Source: Sphingomonas sp. OV641
GTDB taxonomy: Bacteria > Pseudomonadota > Alphaproteobacteria > Sphingomonadales > Sphingomonadaceae
Assembly (NCBI RefSeq): GCF_900109205.1
Contig: NZ_FNZB01000002.1
Coordinates: 62,001-126,000 of the forward strand
Length of the DNA stretch: 64,000 nucleotides
Direction: 5' to 3'
The notes beneath the pieces are model-generated. The model was not told the origin of the DNA, did no database searches, and worked only from the letters and a program-made list of their open reading frames with translations. The position numbers and the translations under genes are program-made. Of this stretch, positions 17,552 to 25,482 are shown one piece after another; position 1 is the first letter of the stretch, and the number at the start of each line of letters is the position of its first letter.

Positions 17552-18517
17552 TTGAGCGACGAGACCGCCACGCTGACGCCCGAGGATCGCAGGCATCACG
17601 GGCAGGCGCGGGTGAAGCTCGATCGCCAGCTTGCCAAGGTAAAGCCGGGCAGTTTCGCCTATGAGGTGCTGAAACGCGCCGGCACCGGCGTGTACAATGA
17701 CGGCTTCATCCATGCGGGCAATCTTGCCTATCTGGCCCTGATGACGGTGTTCCCGTTCTTCATCGTTGCGGCGGCGGTTCTTTCGCTGCTGGGGCAGAAT
17801 GAAGGGACGCGGCAGGCGGTTGAATCTTTCCTTCATGTCCTGCCGCCCAATGTCGCCGACATCCTTCGCAAGCCGATCACGGATGTGCTGGCAGCGCGGA
17901 CCGGCTCGCTGCTGTGGTTCGGCGCGCTGGTCGGGCTGTGGACGGTCGGTAGCTTCGTGGAGACGATCCGGGAGATCTTTCGCCGGGCCTATGGCACGCA
18001 CAGTTCACAATCTCTGTGGCGTGCGCGCCTCGGCCTCAGCCTCGGGATCGTCGCCTCGGTGATCGTCGCGCTTCTCTCGTTTCTGGTGCAGGGCATCCTC
18101 GTGGCGGCGGAGCAGTTCATCTACCAGCTCTTGCCATGGGCCGAAGACGTGGCGGGCTGGATCGGCATCAGCCGCGCCATCCCCGGCCTGGTGATGTTCG
18201 GGGCGCTCTACATGCTGTTCTATTTCGTCACCCCCTCGAAGTACCGATATTCGGAAAGCCGCAAATGGCCGGGCGCGCTGTTCACGGCGATTTGGTGGGT
18301 CACCATGACGGCTGGCCTGCCCTGGGCCCTGTCGAACCTTGGCGGCTATGATCTCACCTACGGCAGCCTTGCCGGAGTGGTGGTGATGCTGTTGTTTTTC
18401 TATCTCATCGGTCTCGGCATGGTGTTCGGGGCTCATCTCAACGCAGCACTGGCGGAACCCCCGGAGAACGGTCTAGAGGGAGCGCCCCCCGGGCTGGAAG
18501 CAAAGGCAGTGTTGTGA
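17552..18517 (+). CDS. YihY/virulence factor BrkB family membrane protein
   Basis: A 321-residue integral membrane protein with six hydrophobic segments and the family features: NLAYLALMTVFPFFIVAAAV early, GSLLWFGALVGLWTVGSFVET in the middle, and the LFYFVTPSKYRYSESRKWPG loop before the last helices. The start is a TTG at 17552, 38 bp after the J-domain gene; no ATG or GTG fits better. Members were once called ribonuclease BN in error; their true role is unclear, with transport proposed. Its end overlaps the fabI start by four bases. Confidence 0.9.
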   Translation: MSDETATLTPEDRRHHGQARVKLDRQLAKVKPGSFAYEVLKRAGTGVYNDGFIHAGNLAYLALMTVFPFFIVAAAVLSLLGQNEGTRQAVESFLHVLPPNVADILRKPITDVLAARTGSLLWFGALVGLWTVGSFVETIREIFRRAYGTHSSQSLWRARLGLSLGIVASVIVALLSFLVQGILVAAEQFIYQLLPWAEDVAGWIGISRAIPGLVMFGALYMLFYFVTPSKYRYSESRKWPGALFTAIWWVTMTAGLPWALSNLGGYDLTYGSLAGVVVMLLFFYLIGLGMVFGAHLNAALAEPPENGLEGAPPGLEAKAVL

Positions 18518-19317
18518 ACGGATTGATGGCAGGCAAACGCGGGCTCATCATGGGGCTTGCCAACGACAAGTCGCTCGCCTGGGGCATCGCCAAGAAGCTG
18601 TCGGAAGCGGGCGCCGAGCTCGCCTTCAGCTATCAGGGCGACGCCATGGAAAAGCGCGTCCGCCCGCTCGCCGAACAGCTCGGCACCGCGCATCTGTACG
18701 ATTGCGACGTCAGCGACATGGCGGCGCTTGACGCCACTTTCGCAAAGCTCGCCGAAACTTGGCCGACGATCGACTTCGTGGTTCACGCCATCGGTTTCTC
18801 CGACAAGAACGAGCTCCGCGGCCGCTTCGTCGATACCAGCCTCGACAATTTCCTGCTGACCATGAACATCAGCGTCTATTCGTTCGTGGCGGTGGCGCAG
18901 CGCGCGGCGAAGATGATGCCGGAGGGTGGCAGCTTGCTGACGCTGAGCTATTACGGCGCCGAAAAGGTCATCCCGCATTACAACGTGATGGGCCTCGCCA
19001 AGGCCGCGCTGGAAACCAGCGTGCAATATCTCGCCGTTGATCTCGGCCGCGATAACATCCGCGTCAACGCCATCTCGGCCGGCCCGATCAAGACGCTGGC
19101 GGCAAGCGGCATTGGCGATCTCCGCCTGATCCTGAAGTGGAACGAGCTGAACTCGCCGCTGAAGCGCAACGTTACGATCGAGGACGTCGGCGGCGCCGGT
19201 CTTTACATGCTGAGCGATCTGGCCAGCGGCGTGACCGGAGAGGTCCACCATGTCGATGCCGGCTATAACGTGATCGGCATGAAGGCGGAGGACGCACCGG
19301 ACATCGCGCTGGCCTGA
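18514..19317 (+). CDS. fabI: Enoyl-[acyl-carrier-protein] reductase [NADH]
   Basis: A 267-residue enoyl-ACP reductase that performs the last step of each fatty-acid elongation cycle and is the target of triclosan and isoniazid-like drugs. The start is GTG at 18514, overlapping the BrkB gene. Typical features are GLANDKSLAWGIAKKL for cofactor binding and the catalytic set Tyr146, Tyr156 and Lys163 in SYYGAEKVIPHYNVMGLAK, with the same numbering as E. coli FabI, and IKTLAASGI for substrate-loop. Six bases separate it from the acetyltransferase gene. Confidence 0.96.
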   Translation: MNGLMAGKRGLIMGLANDKSLAWGIAKKLSEAGAELAFSYQGDAMEKRVRPLAEQLGTAHLYDCDVSDMAALDATFAKLAETWPTIDFVVHAIGFSDKNELRGRFVDTSLDNFLLTMNISVYSFVAVAQRAAKMMPEGGSLLTLSYYGAEKVIPHYNVMGLAKAALETSVQYLAVDLGRDNIRVNAISAGPIKTLAASGIGDLRLILKWNELNSPLKRNVTIEDVGGAGLYMLSDLASGVTGEVHHVDAGYNVIGMKAEDAPDIALA

Positions 19318-19322
19318 TCGCG

Positions 19323-19847
19323 ATGGCGATGGTGATCCGCCCAGCCAGCGCGGCCGATGTTGCTGCGATCGACGGCCTGCTGCGCGCCAGCTTCCCGGCG
19401 CCGGCAGAAGCGGATCTCGTGCGCGAGCTCTGCATCGCGGGGGACATGGTCCTGACGCTGGTGGCCGATGATGAGGAAACGGGCGCGCTCGCCGGAGCGG
19501 TGGTGTTCAGCCGCATGGATGTGACGGTCGGTGGCCAGGCGGTGGCCGCGGTGGCGCTTGCCCCCGTCGCGGTTGCCGAGCCGTATCGGCACCAGGGGAT
19601 TGCCGATGCCCTGATCCATGCCGCGCATGAGCGGCTGGAAGCGGCCGGCGTGGTGCTCAGCTTCGTCCTCGGCGATCCCGCCTTCTACGGGCGGTTCGGC
19701 TATGATCCCGCCGTGGCGCGCAACTTCGATTCGCCTTACGCCGGCGATTATTTCATGGCTCTGCCGCTGCAGGGTGGCCTGGTGCCCTGCGGCGCCCGTG
19801 AAGCCGCCCGGCACGCGCCGGCCTTTTCGCGCCTGGGGGCAGCATGA
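19323..19847 (+). CDS. GNAT family N-acetyltransferase
   Basis: A 174-residue acetyltransferase of the GCN5 fold. The acetyl-CoA site is visible in [21 protein letters not shown], followed by the family run [20 protein letters not shown], which is characteristic of the YhbS-like predicted acetyltransferases. Substrate is unknown. It is placed between fabI (6 bp) and aroC (4-bp overlap), so it is translated with them. Confidence 0.88.
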   Translation: MAMVIRPASAADVAAIDGLLRASFPAPAEADLVRELCIAGDMVLTLVADDEETGALAGAVVFSRMDVTVGGQAVAAVALAPVAVAEPYRHQGIADALIHAAHERLEAAGVVLSFVLGDPAFYGRFGYDPAVARNFDSPYAGDYFMALPLQGGLVPCGAREAARHAPAFSRLGAA

Positions 19848-20911
19848 GCTTCAACACCTTTGGCCGCGTCTTCCGCTTCACCACCTGGGGCGAATCGCAT
19901 GGTCCGGCGCTTGGCGCGGTGGTTGACGGCTGCCCTCCGGGGATCGCGCTCGCCGAAACCGATATTCAGCCGTGGCTGGACAAGCGCCGGCCGGGCACCT
20001 CCCGCTTCACGACCCAGCGGCGTGAGCCGGATCAGGTGCGCATCCTCTCCGGGGTGTTCGAAGGCCGCACCACCGGCACACCGATCAGCCTGATGATCGA
20101 GAATGTGGACCAGCGTTCGAAGGACTATTCGGAAGTCGCTCAGGCGTATCGCCCCGCTCACGCCGATTATGCCTATGACGCGAAATACGGCTTTCGCGAT
20201 TATCGCGGCGGTGGCCGTTCCTCGGCGCGAGAGACGGCGGCACGGGTCGCGGCTGGCGCCGTCGCGCGCGCCGTGGTCCCGGGCGTCAGAATCCGCGCCT
20301 GGGTGGAGGCGATCGGTGGCGACGCGATCGACCCCGCCGCCTTTGACGATGCGCAGATCGACGCCAATCCTTTCTTCTGCCCCGACGCTGCGGCGGCAGC
20401 TCGCTGGGAGGAAAAGGTCGACACCGCGCGCAAGGCTGGCTCGTCGCTCGGCGCCGTGGTGGCGTGCGAGGCGACGGGCGTGCCCGCGGGATGGGGGGCG
20501 CCGCTTTATGCCAAGCTCGACAGCGAGCTGGCGGCCGCGATCATGTCGATCAATGCCGTAAAGGGTGTCGAGATCGGGGACGGCTTCGCCGCGGCAGCGC
20601 TGAGCGGCGAGGAAAACGCCGATCCGATGCGCCCGGGTGCTGATGGCCCGGCGTTCCTGGCCAATCACGCGGGCGGCATCGCCGGCGGGATCGCCACGGG
20701 CCAGCCGATCCGGCTTCGCGCCGCATTCAAGCCGACCAGTTCGATCCTGACCCCGGTGCAAACGATCTCCCGCACGGGCGACGCGACGGAAATCGCCACT
20801 CGCGGTCGCCATGATCCCTGCGTCGGAATTCGCGGCGTTCCCGTGGTTGAAGCAATGATGGCGCTGGTTCTGGCCGATCAGTTCCTGCTGCATCGCGCCC
20901 AATGTGCGTAA
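19844..20911 (+). CDS. aroC: Chorismate synthase
   Basis: A 355-residue chorismate synthase, which eliminates phosphate from 5-enolpyruvylshikimate-3-phosphate using reduced FMN, the last step of the shikimate pathway. It begins [20 protein letters not shown], the family signature, and shows [21 protein letters not shown] and, near the end, the histidine/aspartate signature region [17 protein letters not shown]. Length is usual. It is the last gene of the operon that starts with the J-domain cochaperone gene. Confidence 0.97.
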   Translation: MSFNTFGRVFRFTTWGESHGPALGAVVDGCPPGIALAETDIQPWLDKRRPGTSRFTTQRREPDQVRILSGVFEGRTTGTPISLMIENVDQRSKDYSEVAQAYRPAHADYAYDAKYGFRDYRGGGRSSARETAARVAAGAVARAVVPGVRIRAWVEAIGGDAIDPAAFDDAQIDANPFFCPDAAAAARWEEKVDTARKAGSSLGAVVACEATGVPAGWGAPLYAKLDSELAAAIMSINAVKGVEIGDGFAAAALSGEENADPMRPGADGPAFLANHAGGIAGGIATGQPIRLRAAFKPTSSILTPVQTISRTGDATEIATRGRHDPCVGIRGVPVVEAMMALVLADQFLLHRAQCA

Positions 20912-21048
20912 AATTACGTAGAACAGCCGGCGTCCATCAGTATTTATATTGAGACGAAGCGAGGCTGATTAGCGTTACTTGGACGAACCTTTTGCGATCT
21001 CAGGCATTTTACTCTCACAAGTTTCGAGTGTTCGTACAGGAGAGTAGA

Positions 21049-21345
21049 ATGAAGACCTTCGGTCTTATCGCCGCCGCTGCCTTGGCTATTCCGGGTGCGG
21101 CAGTCGCGCAGTCGACCACGACGTCGCCGTCGCAGTCGACCACCACCGCACCGGCTGGAACCGCAACCGACTCCACCATGTCAACGCAGGAGCCGACCAC
21201 CGGCACGTCGCCGTCCACAAGGTCGCGTACGACCATGCCGGCACCGAGCCAGCCCAGCAGCGACATGACTGATCCGAGCGCGGACACCACGGCAAGCCCG
21301 ACGTCGCCGTCGACGACGACGCCGACCGTGCCGCCCCAGAACTAA
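21049..21345 (+). CDS. Small exported Ser/Thr/Pro-rich protein
   Basis: A 98-residue protein with a signal peptide (MKTFGLIAAAALAIPGAAVA) and a mature part made almost only of Ser, Thr, Pro, Ala and Asp/Gln, for example SPSQSTTTAPAGTATD. The start at 21049 is preceded by CAGGAGAG. Such composition suggests an unfolded, perhaps secreted or cell-wall-spanning peptide; no catalytic residues. A strong terminator follows at 21363. The stretch 20912-21048 ahead of it carries its promoter but I cannot point to boxes with confidence. Confidence 0.75.
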   Translation: MKTFGLIAAAALAIPGAAVAQSTTTSPSQSTTTAPAGTATDSTMSTQEPTTGTSPSTRSRTTMPAPSQPSSDMTDPSADTTASPTSPSTTTPTVPPQN

Positions 21346-21362
21346 ACCGTTCACTGCGGAGC

Positions 21363-21400
21363 GGGAGCTCGACAGCCATGCTGTCGGGCTCCCATTTTTT
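21363..21400 (+). terminator. Rho-independent terminator
   Basis: A hairpin gggagctcgacag / ctgtcgggctccc with a short loop is followed directly by a run of T (attttttc). It lies 18 bp after the stop of the small Ser/Thr-rich protein gene and is the clearest intrinsic terminator in the window. Confidence 0.9.
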
Positions 21401-21435
21401 CACATCGAGCGTGCAGGCAGAAGGAGAAAGCCTCC

Positions 21436-21762
21436 ATGCGTCTCGCCATCATGGCCGCGGCAGTCGCCCTCAGCGGAACTAGCGCCAGCGCGCAGGTCGC
21501 CGACCGCCTGTCGCGCGGAATGGAACCCAACGCAATCGACCGGGCTTTGCAGACGGCCAGGCCGGCGCAGGCTGGCGTTCAGGCCGAAACCGACCGGCTC
21601 CGCGCCGAACAGGCCGCACGCGAGGCCGCCGCGCGCCGCGTTCCGCCCCCCTCCTCTACGATGGTGGATGGGCCCGCCGGTGTTCAGCGCCTTGGCTCGG
21701 GCGCCTCACCTGCCAGTTCGCCCCCGCCTACCCCGTCGCCGGCCGCAGTCCCGCAATCATGA
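21436..21762 (+). CDS. Small exported protein, coiled and proline-rich
   Basis: A 108-residue protein with a signal peptide ending near SASAQ. The mature part has a short Ala/Arg/Glu-rich helix (DRLRAEQAAREAAARR) and a proline/serine-rich tail (SPPPTPSPAAVPQS). The ribosome site is AAGGAGAAAG before the ATG. Not recognised; low-complexity exported proteins like its two neighbours. It follows the terminator at 21363 and precedes another small exported gene by 16 bp. Confidence 0.7.
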   Translation: MRLAIMAAAVALSGTSASAQVADRLSRGMEPNAIDRALQTARPAQAGVQAETDRLRAEQAAREAAARRVPPPSSTMVDGPAGVQRLGSGASPASSPPPTPSPAAVPQS

Positions 21763-21778
21763 CCAAGGACCAAAGTAA

Positions 21779-22009
21779 ATGCGTCTTGCCACCACCGTCA
21801 GTGCAGCGCTGATCGCGCTTTCCACGGCGGCGCTCGCCCAGGTTGCCGATCCATCCGCCTCGCAGGAAGGCAACATCATGGGCAATGGCAGCACTCCTGC
21901 CAATTCCACCCAAATGGATCCCGCAACGACCACAGGCACTGACCCTAACGATCCGAGCCAGAACATGCTCAGCAATTCCGCGTCGCCGCCTCCCACCGAA
22001 CCCAAGTGA
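21779..22009 (+). CDS. Small exported protein, Asn/Ser/Thr/Pro-rich
   Basis: A 76-residue protein: signal peptide MRLATTVSAALIALSTAALA, then an acidic, Asn/Ser/Thr/Pro-rich segment (SASQEGNIMGNGSTPANST and DPNDPSQNMLSNSASPPP). Its N-terminus resembles that of the gene just upstream (both start MRLA and have QVAD right after the cleavage point), suggesting an old local duplication. Function unknown. Confidence 0.65.
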   Translation: MRLATTVSAALIALSTAALAQVADPSASQEGNIMGNGSTPANSTQMDPATTTGTDPNDPSQNMLSNSASPPPTEPK

Positions 22010-22152
22010 AGTCGCCGGGTGGGCCAGCAGCCGCGTTAACCCAATTTCGTCCGATCCTTGGACAGTGCTGATTTGGCACGCGAAATAGCCTGACTGATGC
22101 ACTAAATGGGCGCGCGAACGGTGATTCCGCCGCACGTGAAAAGGGTTGGGCC

Positions 22153-23199
22153 ATGACCTTCGCGCTGCATCCCAGCGAGCGCGCCTCGCTTCGCCGGATG
22201 CGCGGTCCGGCTCGCTTGCGTGCATGGCGTCAGGCTGCGGCGATCGCGTTGCCGATCGTCGCCGTCATTTCCGTGATCGTGCTCGGTACGTTGATGCTCG
22301 TCGACCGGGGTGCGTTCACCACATCCGGGCGGGCGGACATCATCGCCGTACCCGCTTCGCACGCCAATGGCCCAGATACAGCATTCCTCGCGTCGCCCGG
22401 CGATGGTGCCACCGGCACCGCCCCATTGCCTCCGCTACCGGCGGAGATGCGCGGCCTCTCGGGCGCCGCAACCGGGATTGTTGCCGCACGCCCCTTCGCG
22501 ATGCGCGGCGGCACGGCGCTTGATCGCGCTCGTGCGTCGGAATGCCTGACTGCCGCCATTTATTACGAGGCCGCATCCGAGTCCGACGCAGGCCAACGTG
22601 CGGTGGCGCAGGTCGTGCTCAACCGGGTGCGCCATCCCGCCTTTCCCGCAACGGTCTGCGGCGTGGTGTACCAGGGGGCGGAGCGCGTTAGCGGTTGCCA
22701 GTTCAGCTTTGCCTGTGACGGGGCGATGGCCCGCACGCCTTCCCGCGCCGGCTGGGCACGCGCCGCACGAACGGCGGCGGCGGCGCTCGCCGGCTATGTC
22801 TTTGCGCCCGTTGGGCTGGCGACGCACTACCACACTTATGCCGTGACGCCTGTGTGGAACCGTTCGCTGGTGATGACGGACGCGATCGGCGCGCACTTCT
22901 TCCACCGCTGGAAAGGCATATGGGGCACTGCCGCCGCCTTTCACCAGCCTTATGCCGGCGGAGAGCCCTTGCCCGGTCCGCCTGTTCGCAGCATTGCGCC
23001 AGTCATCGCCCTGAACCACGCGGTTGCCGTGGCGCCGTCCAGCGCCAGCGCTGCTGCCGCTATCACCGTTGCGCCTGCGCTTCAGCCGCGTCTTCAGGAA
23101 AGCGGCGCGCCGGTCGCCATCGCCCCACCCGCTGAGAACAGCCTCCCGGACTCGCAGATCCTTGATCGTTGGAAGGACAGCGGAAAGCCGCTGCGCTGA
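22153..23199 (+). CDS. Cell-wall hydrolase, SleB type
   Basis: A 348-residue protein with an N-terminal transmembrane anchor (QAAAIALPIVAVISVIVLGT) and a hydrolase_2/SleB domain at about residues 118-250. Family landmarks are CLTAAIYYEAASESDAGQRA (with the catalytic-type Glu), VVLNRVRHPAFPATVC, SGCQFSFACDG and THYHTYAVTPVW. It probably cuts the glycan strands of peptidoglycan from the periplasmic side. The C-terminal tail is proline/alanine-rich. Whether it is linked with the small exported proteins before it is unknown, but they share orientation with a 143-bp gap. Confidence 0.88.
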   Translation: MTFALHPSERASLRRMRGPARLRAWRQAAAIALPIVAVISVIVLGTLMLVDRGAFTTSGRADIIAVPASHANGPDTAFLASPGDGATGTAPLPPLPAEMRGLSGAATGIVAARPFAMRGGTALDRARASECLTAAIYYEAASESDAGQRAVAQVVLNRVRHPAFPATVCGVVYQGAERVSGCQFSFACDGAMARTPSRAGWARAARTAAAALAGYVFAPVGLATHYHTYAVTPVWNRSLVMTDAIGAHFFHRWKGIWGTAAAFHQPYAGGEPLPGPPVRSIAPVIALNHAVAVAPSSASAAAAITVAPALQPRLQESGAPVAIAPPAENSLPDSQILDRWKDSGKPLR

Positions 23200-23313
23200 G
23201 CTCTCGGATACTGCACCCAAATCGCGCTTTGGCGATGGCGGGCGTCATTGGTTGCGGTCGACAACAGACGCTCGTTCAGGCCGATGTCGTGCTCTGACGC
23301 TCACGCGTGGCGG

Positions 23314-23949
23314 CTATTCCATGCCAATTCGAATGGCCGCCGCGCTGACGAACGGTGCTCCTGCGACCAGCAGCAGGCTGACCGCGCCAAGCAGCTTCAG
23401 CCCGCCCGGCCCGCTGTCGATCGCGCCTGCGCCGAAGATCAGCAGCGGAATGGCGAGCGGCAGCAGCACCAGCCCGGCGATGGCGCCCGCGCCGCGCAGT
23501 CCCGCCGTCAGTGCGCCCGTCGCGACCGCCAACGCTGCCAGCCCGGGCGTGCCGATCGCCAGTCCGGCCAGCACCGTCACGGTTGTGCTGGGCTCCAGCC
23601 CCAGCAACGCCGCCGACAGCAGCGCCGCTCCGATAACCGGCGGGGCGAAGGCGATCCAATGCCCAGCAATCTTTGCCGCCGCCACGATCGGCAACGAATG
23701 GCCACGCACCACCAGTTGATCGAATACCCCGCCCTCCAGATCGGGCGCGATCAGCCGCTCCACGGGCAGCAGCGCCGCCAGCAGCGCCGCCGCCCAGATC
23801 ACGCCCCCGCCCACACGCGCGAGCAGCTTGGCATCAGGCCCGATCGCAAAGGGAAACAGGATCGCGACGAGCAGAAAGAAACCGAGTGTCAGGGTGGCAC
23901 CGCCGCTGCCATAGCCGCGACGCACGTCACGCAGAACCAGCGCGATCAT
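23314..23949 (-). CDS. ccmB: Haem exporter membrane protein CcmB
   Basis: A 211-residue, six-helix membrane protein of the CcmB family, part of the CcmABCD complex that releases haem-loaded CcmE for cytochrome c maturation. Typical pieces are an N-terminal LVLRDVRRGYG segment, LARVGGGVIWAAALLAALL, and the GVFDQLVVRG loop. Overlaps ccmA by four bases. No ccmC-ccmI genes are next to it here, so the system is split or the rest lies elsewhere. Confidence 0.92.
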   Translation of the reverse strand: MIALVLRDVRRGYGSGGATLTLGFFLLVAILFPFAIGPDAKLLARVGGGVIWAAALLAALLPVERLIAPDLEGGVFDQLVVRGHSLPIVAAAKIAGHWIAFAPPVIGAALLSAALLGLEPSTTVTVLAGLAIGTPGLAALAVATGALTAGLRGAGAIAGLVLLPLAIPLLIFGAGAIDSGPGGLKLLGAVSLLLVAGAPFVSAAAIRIGME

Positions 23950-24548
23950 GCCGCCACCGCGCGATAGGCGGCCAGGTCGACCGTCGCCGCATTCGGCACG
24001 TCGAGCGGCTGGTGAGTCGCGATAATCGCCAGCCCACCATTAGCGCGATGCCGCCCGACCGCTTCTTCAAGCAGCGCGACGGAAGCGGTATCCAGCCCGG
24101 TGGCAGGCTCGTCCAGCAGCCACAGATCCGCGCCGCTGGCGATGACCCGCGCCATGGCGGCGCGCCGCCGCTGCCCGGTCGACAGCAATCGGACGGGCAC
24201 ATCGGCGATATCCGCGAGCGCCATGTCGGCGAGGGCGGTTGCGACACGCGCGGCCGGATCTGTCAGCCCGTCCAGCTTCGCCCAGAAGTTGAGCGCCGTA
24301 CCCAGCGGGCGATCCGCGTCCAGCGCGCTCGCTTCGCCCAGCAGCGCGATCCGCCCGCTCACCTCCAACGCGCCCGCGAACGGCGGCAGCAATCCGGCGA
24401 TCACGCGCAACAGGCTCGATTTGCCGCAGCCGTTGGCGCCCGTCACCACCAATGCACCACCCGGGGCGACATGGAGCGACAGGCCGGCGAACAGCAGCCG
24501 CCCGCCGCGCCGGCACGCCAGATCCGTCAGCGCCAGCGCCGCGCTCAA
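23946..24548 (-). CDS. ccmA: Haem exporter ATP-binding protein CcmA
   Basis: A 200-residue ABC ATPase that works with CcmB. Walker A GANGCGKSS, signature LSTGQRRRAAMAR and Walker B LWLLDEPATGLD are all present; the short length and LSTGQ signature fit CcmA. The start is TTG at 24548, with the first bases shared with the stop of the upstream metallopeptidase gene (TTGA). The three genes therefore form one translationally coupled unit. Confidence 0.92.
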   Translation of the reverse strand: MSAALALTDLACRRGGRLLFAGLSLHVAPGGALVVTGANGCGKSSLLRVIAGLLPPFAGALEVSGRIALLGEASALDADRPLGTALNFWAKLDGLTDPAARVATALADMALADIADVPVRLLSTGQRRRAAMARVIASGADLWLLDEPATGLDTASVALLEEAVGRHRANGGLAIIATHQPLDVPNAATVDLAAYRAVAA

Positions 24549-24955
24549 TCCGCCACCGCGTCCTCTAGCGCGTGCATGTCATCGTCGCTGAGCCCGAAAT
24601 GATGGCCGATCTCATGAATGGTGACATGCGCCACCAGATCGTCCAGCCGCACGCCGGTTTCGCACCATTCGGCCAGGATAGCCTGCCGGTACAGGTGGAT
24701 ACGATCGGGCATCGCGCCGGAGTCGAATGCGGATTTGTCCCCGATCGGCCGGCCGTGATACACGCCCGTCAGCTCCAGCGGATGCTCCAGTCCGACGCTC
24801 GCGAGCGTTTCGGCATCCGCCTCTTCCTCGACCAGAAGCACCACGTCGCCCAGATGCGCGCGGAATGCCTCGGGCAGGCGGGCGATCACCTGCCGCGCGT
24901 GGCGCTCGATCGCCGCCAGCGAGGGCGGTTCGCCGGGAAGGTCTTGTCCGCTCAT
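24545..24955 (-). CDS. Metallopeptidase family protein (zincin-like, DUF1025 type)
   Basis: A 136-residue cytoplasmic protein with zinc motif HEIGHHFGLSDDDM near the C-terminus, the mark of the small zincin-like 'metallopeptidase family' (PF06262). Early segments ARQVIARLPEAFRAHLGDVV and GVYHGRPI are also as in the family. The start is ATG at 24955 (MSGQDLPG) or four codons earlier at 24967 (MAVVMSG); longer forms would run into the divergent dehydratase gene. Activity is not established for the family. It heads the operon with ccmA and ccmB. Confidence 0.88.
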   Translation of the reverse strand: MSGQDLPGEPPSLAAIERHARQVIARLPEAFRAHLGDVVLLVEEEADAETLASVGLEHPLELTGVYHGRPIGDKSAFDSGAMPDRIHLYRQAILAEWCETGVRLDDLVAHVTIHEIGHHFGLSDDDMHALEDAVAD

Positions 24956-25014
24956 CACGACCGCCATAGGCGTTGGCCCTCCCACGCGACAAGCATGTCG
25001 GAAGGATACGGATT

Positions 25015-25308
25015 GTGGTCGATCAACTGAGCGAAGCCGAACGGGCCGATGCACTCGATAGCCTGGCCGACTGGGATTACGACGAGGGGCGCGATGCGAT
25101 CACCCGCACCATCGTGTTTACCGATTTCGCCGAGGCGTTCGGCTTTATGACTCAGGTTGCGCTCATCGCAGAGCGTGCCGATCACCATCCAGAGTGGACC
25201 AACGTCTGGAACCGGGTGGAAATCACGTTGACTACGCATGACGCCGGCGGCCTCTCCGAACGCGACCTGGAACTTGCAGCCGCGATCGACTCCATTCTCG
25301 ACGGCTGA
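25015..25308 (+). CDS. phhB: Pterin-4a-carbinolamine dehydratase
   Basis: A 97-residue protein that recycles the pterin cofactor after aromatic hydroxylation by dehydrating 4a-hydroxytetrahydropterin; members may also act as transcription coactivators. The active-site runs [32 protein letters not shown] and [12 protein letters not shown] match the family. I chose GTG 25015 because GGAAGGA lies at the right distance and gives the family's usual length; the in-frame TTG at 24973 would overlap the start region of the divergent peptidase gene. Confidence 0.92.
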   Translation: MVDQLSEAERADALDSLADWDYDEGRDAITRTIVFTDFAEAFGFMTQVALIAERADHHPEWTNVWNRVEITLTTHDAGGLSERDLELAAAIDSILDG

Positions 25309-25378
25309 GGCCGGGCACGGCGCTGAACGCCGCCGGGGCCCATCCCGTGCAATCACGCGCCGCCGCCACAGCACGGCC

Positions 25379-25400
25379 AGCGGATCTAAGCCGCTTTTTT
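25379..25400 (+). terminator. Rho-independent terminator after phhB
   Basis: AGCGG and CCGCT arms separated by a seven-base loop are followed at once by six T. The hairpin is short, but position (70 bp after the stop) and T-run agree. The rest of 25309-25482 shows no gene. Confidence 0.65.
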
Positions 25401-25482
25401 GATGCAAGCGGGCAACGGTTCGCCACGTTCATCCACAATCAGGGTTGCAGTGTGCGCCAGATGGGCCATCTAGGGCCCGATC

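Noticed and set aside
22066-22090. TGGCAC-like sigma-54 promoter element
   Set aside because: The TTGC half is absent at the proper spacing.
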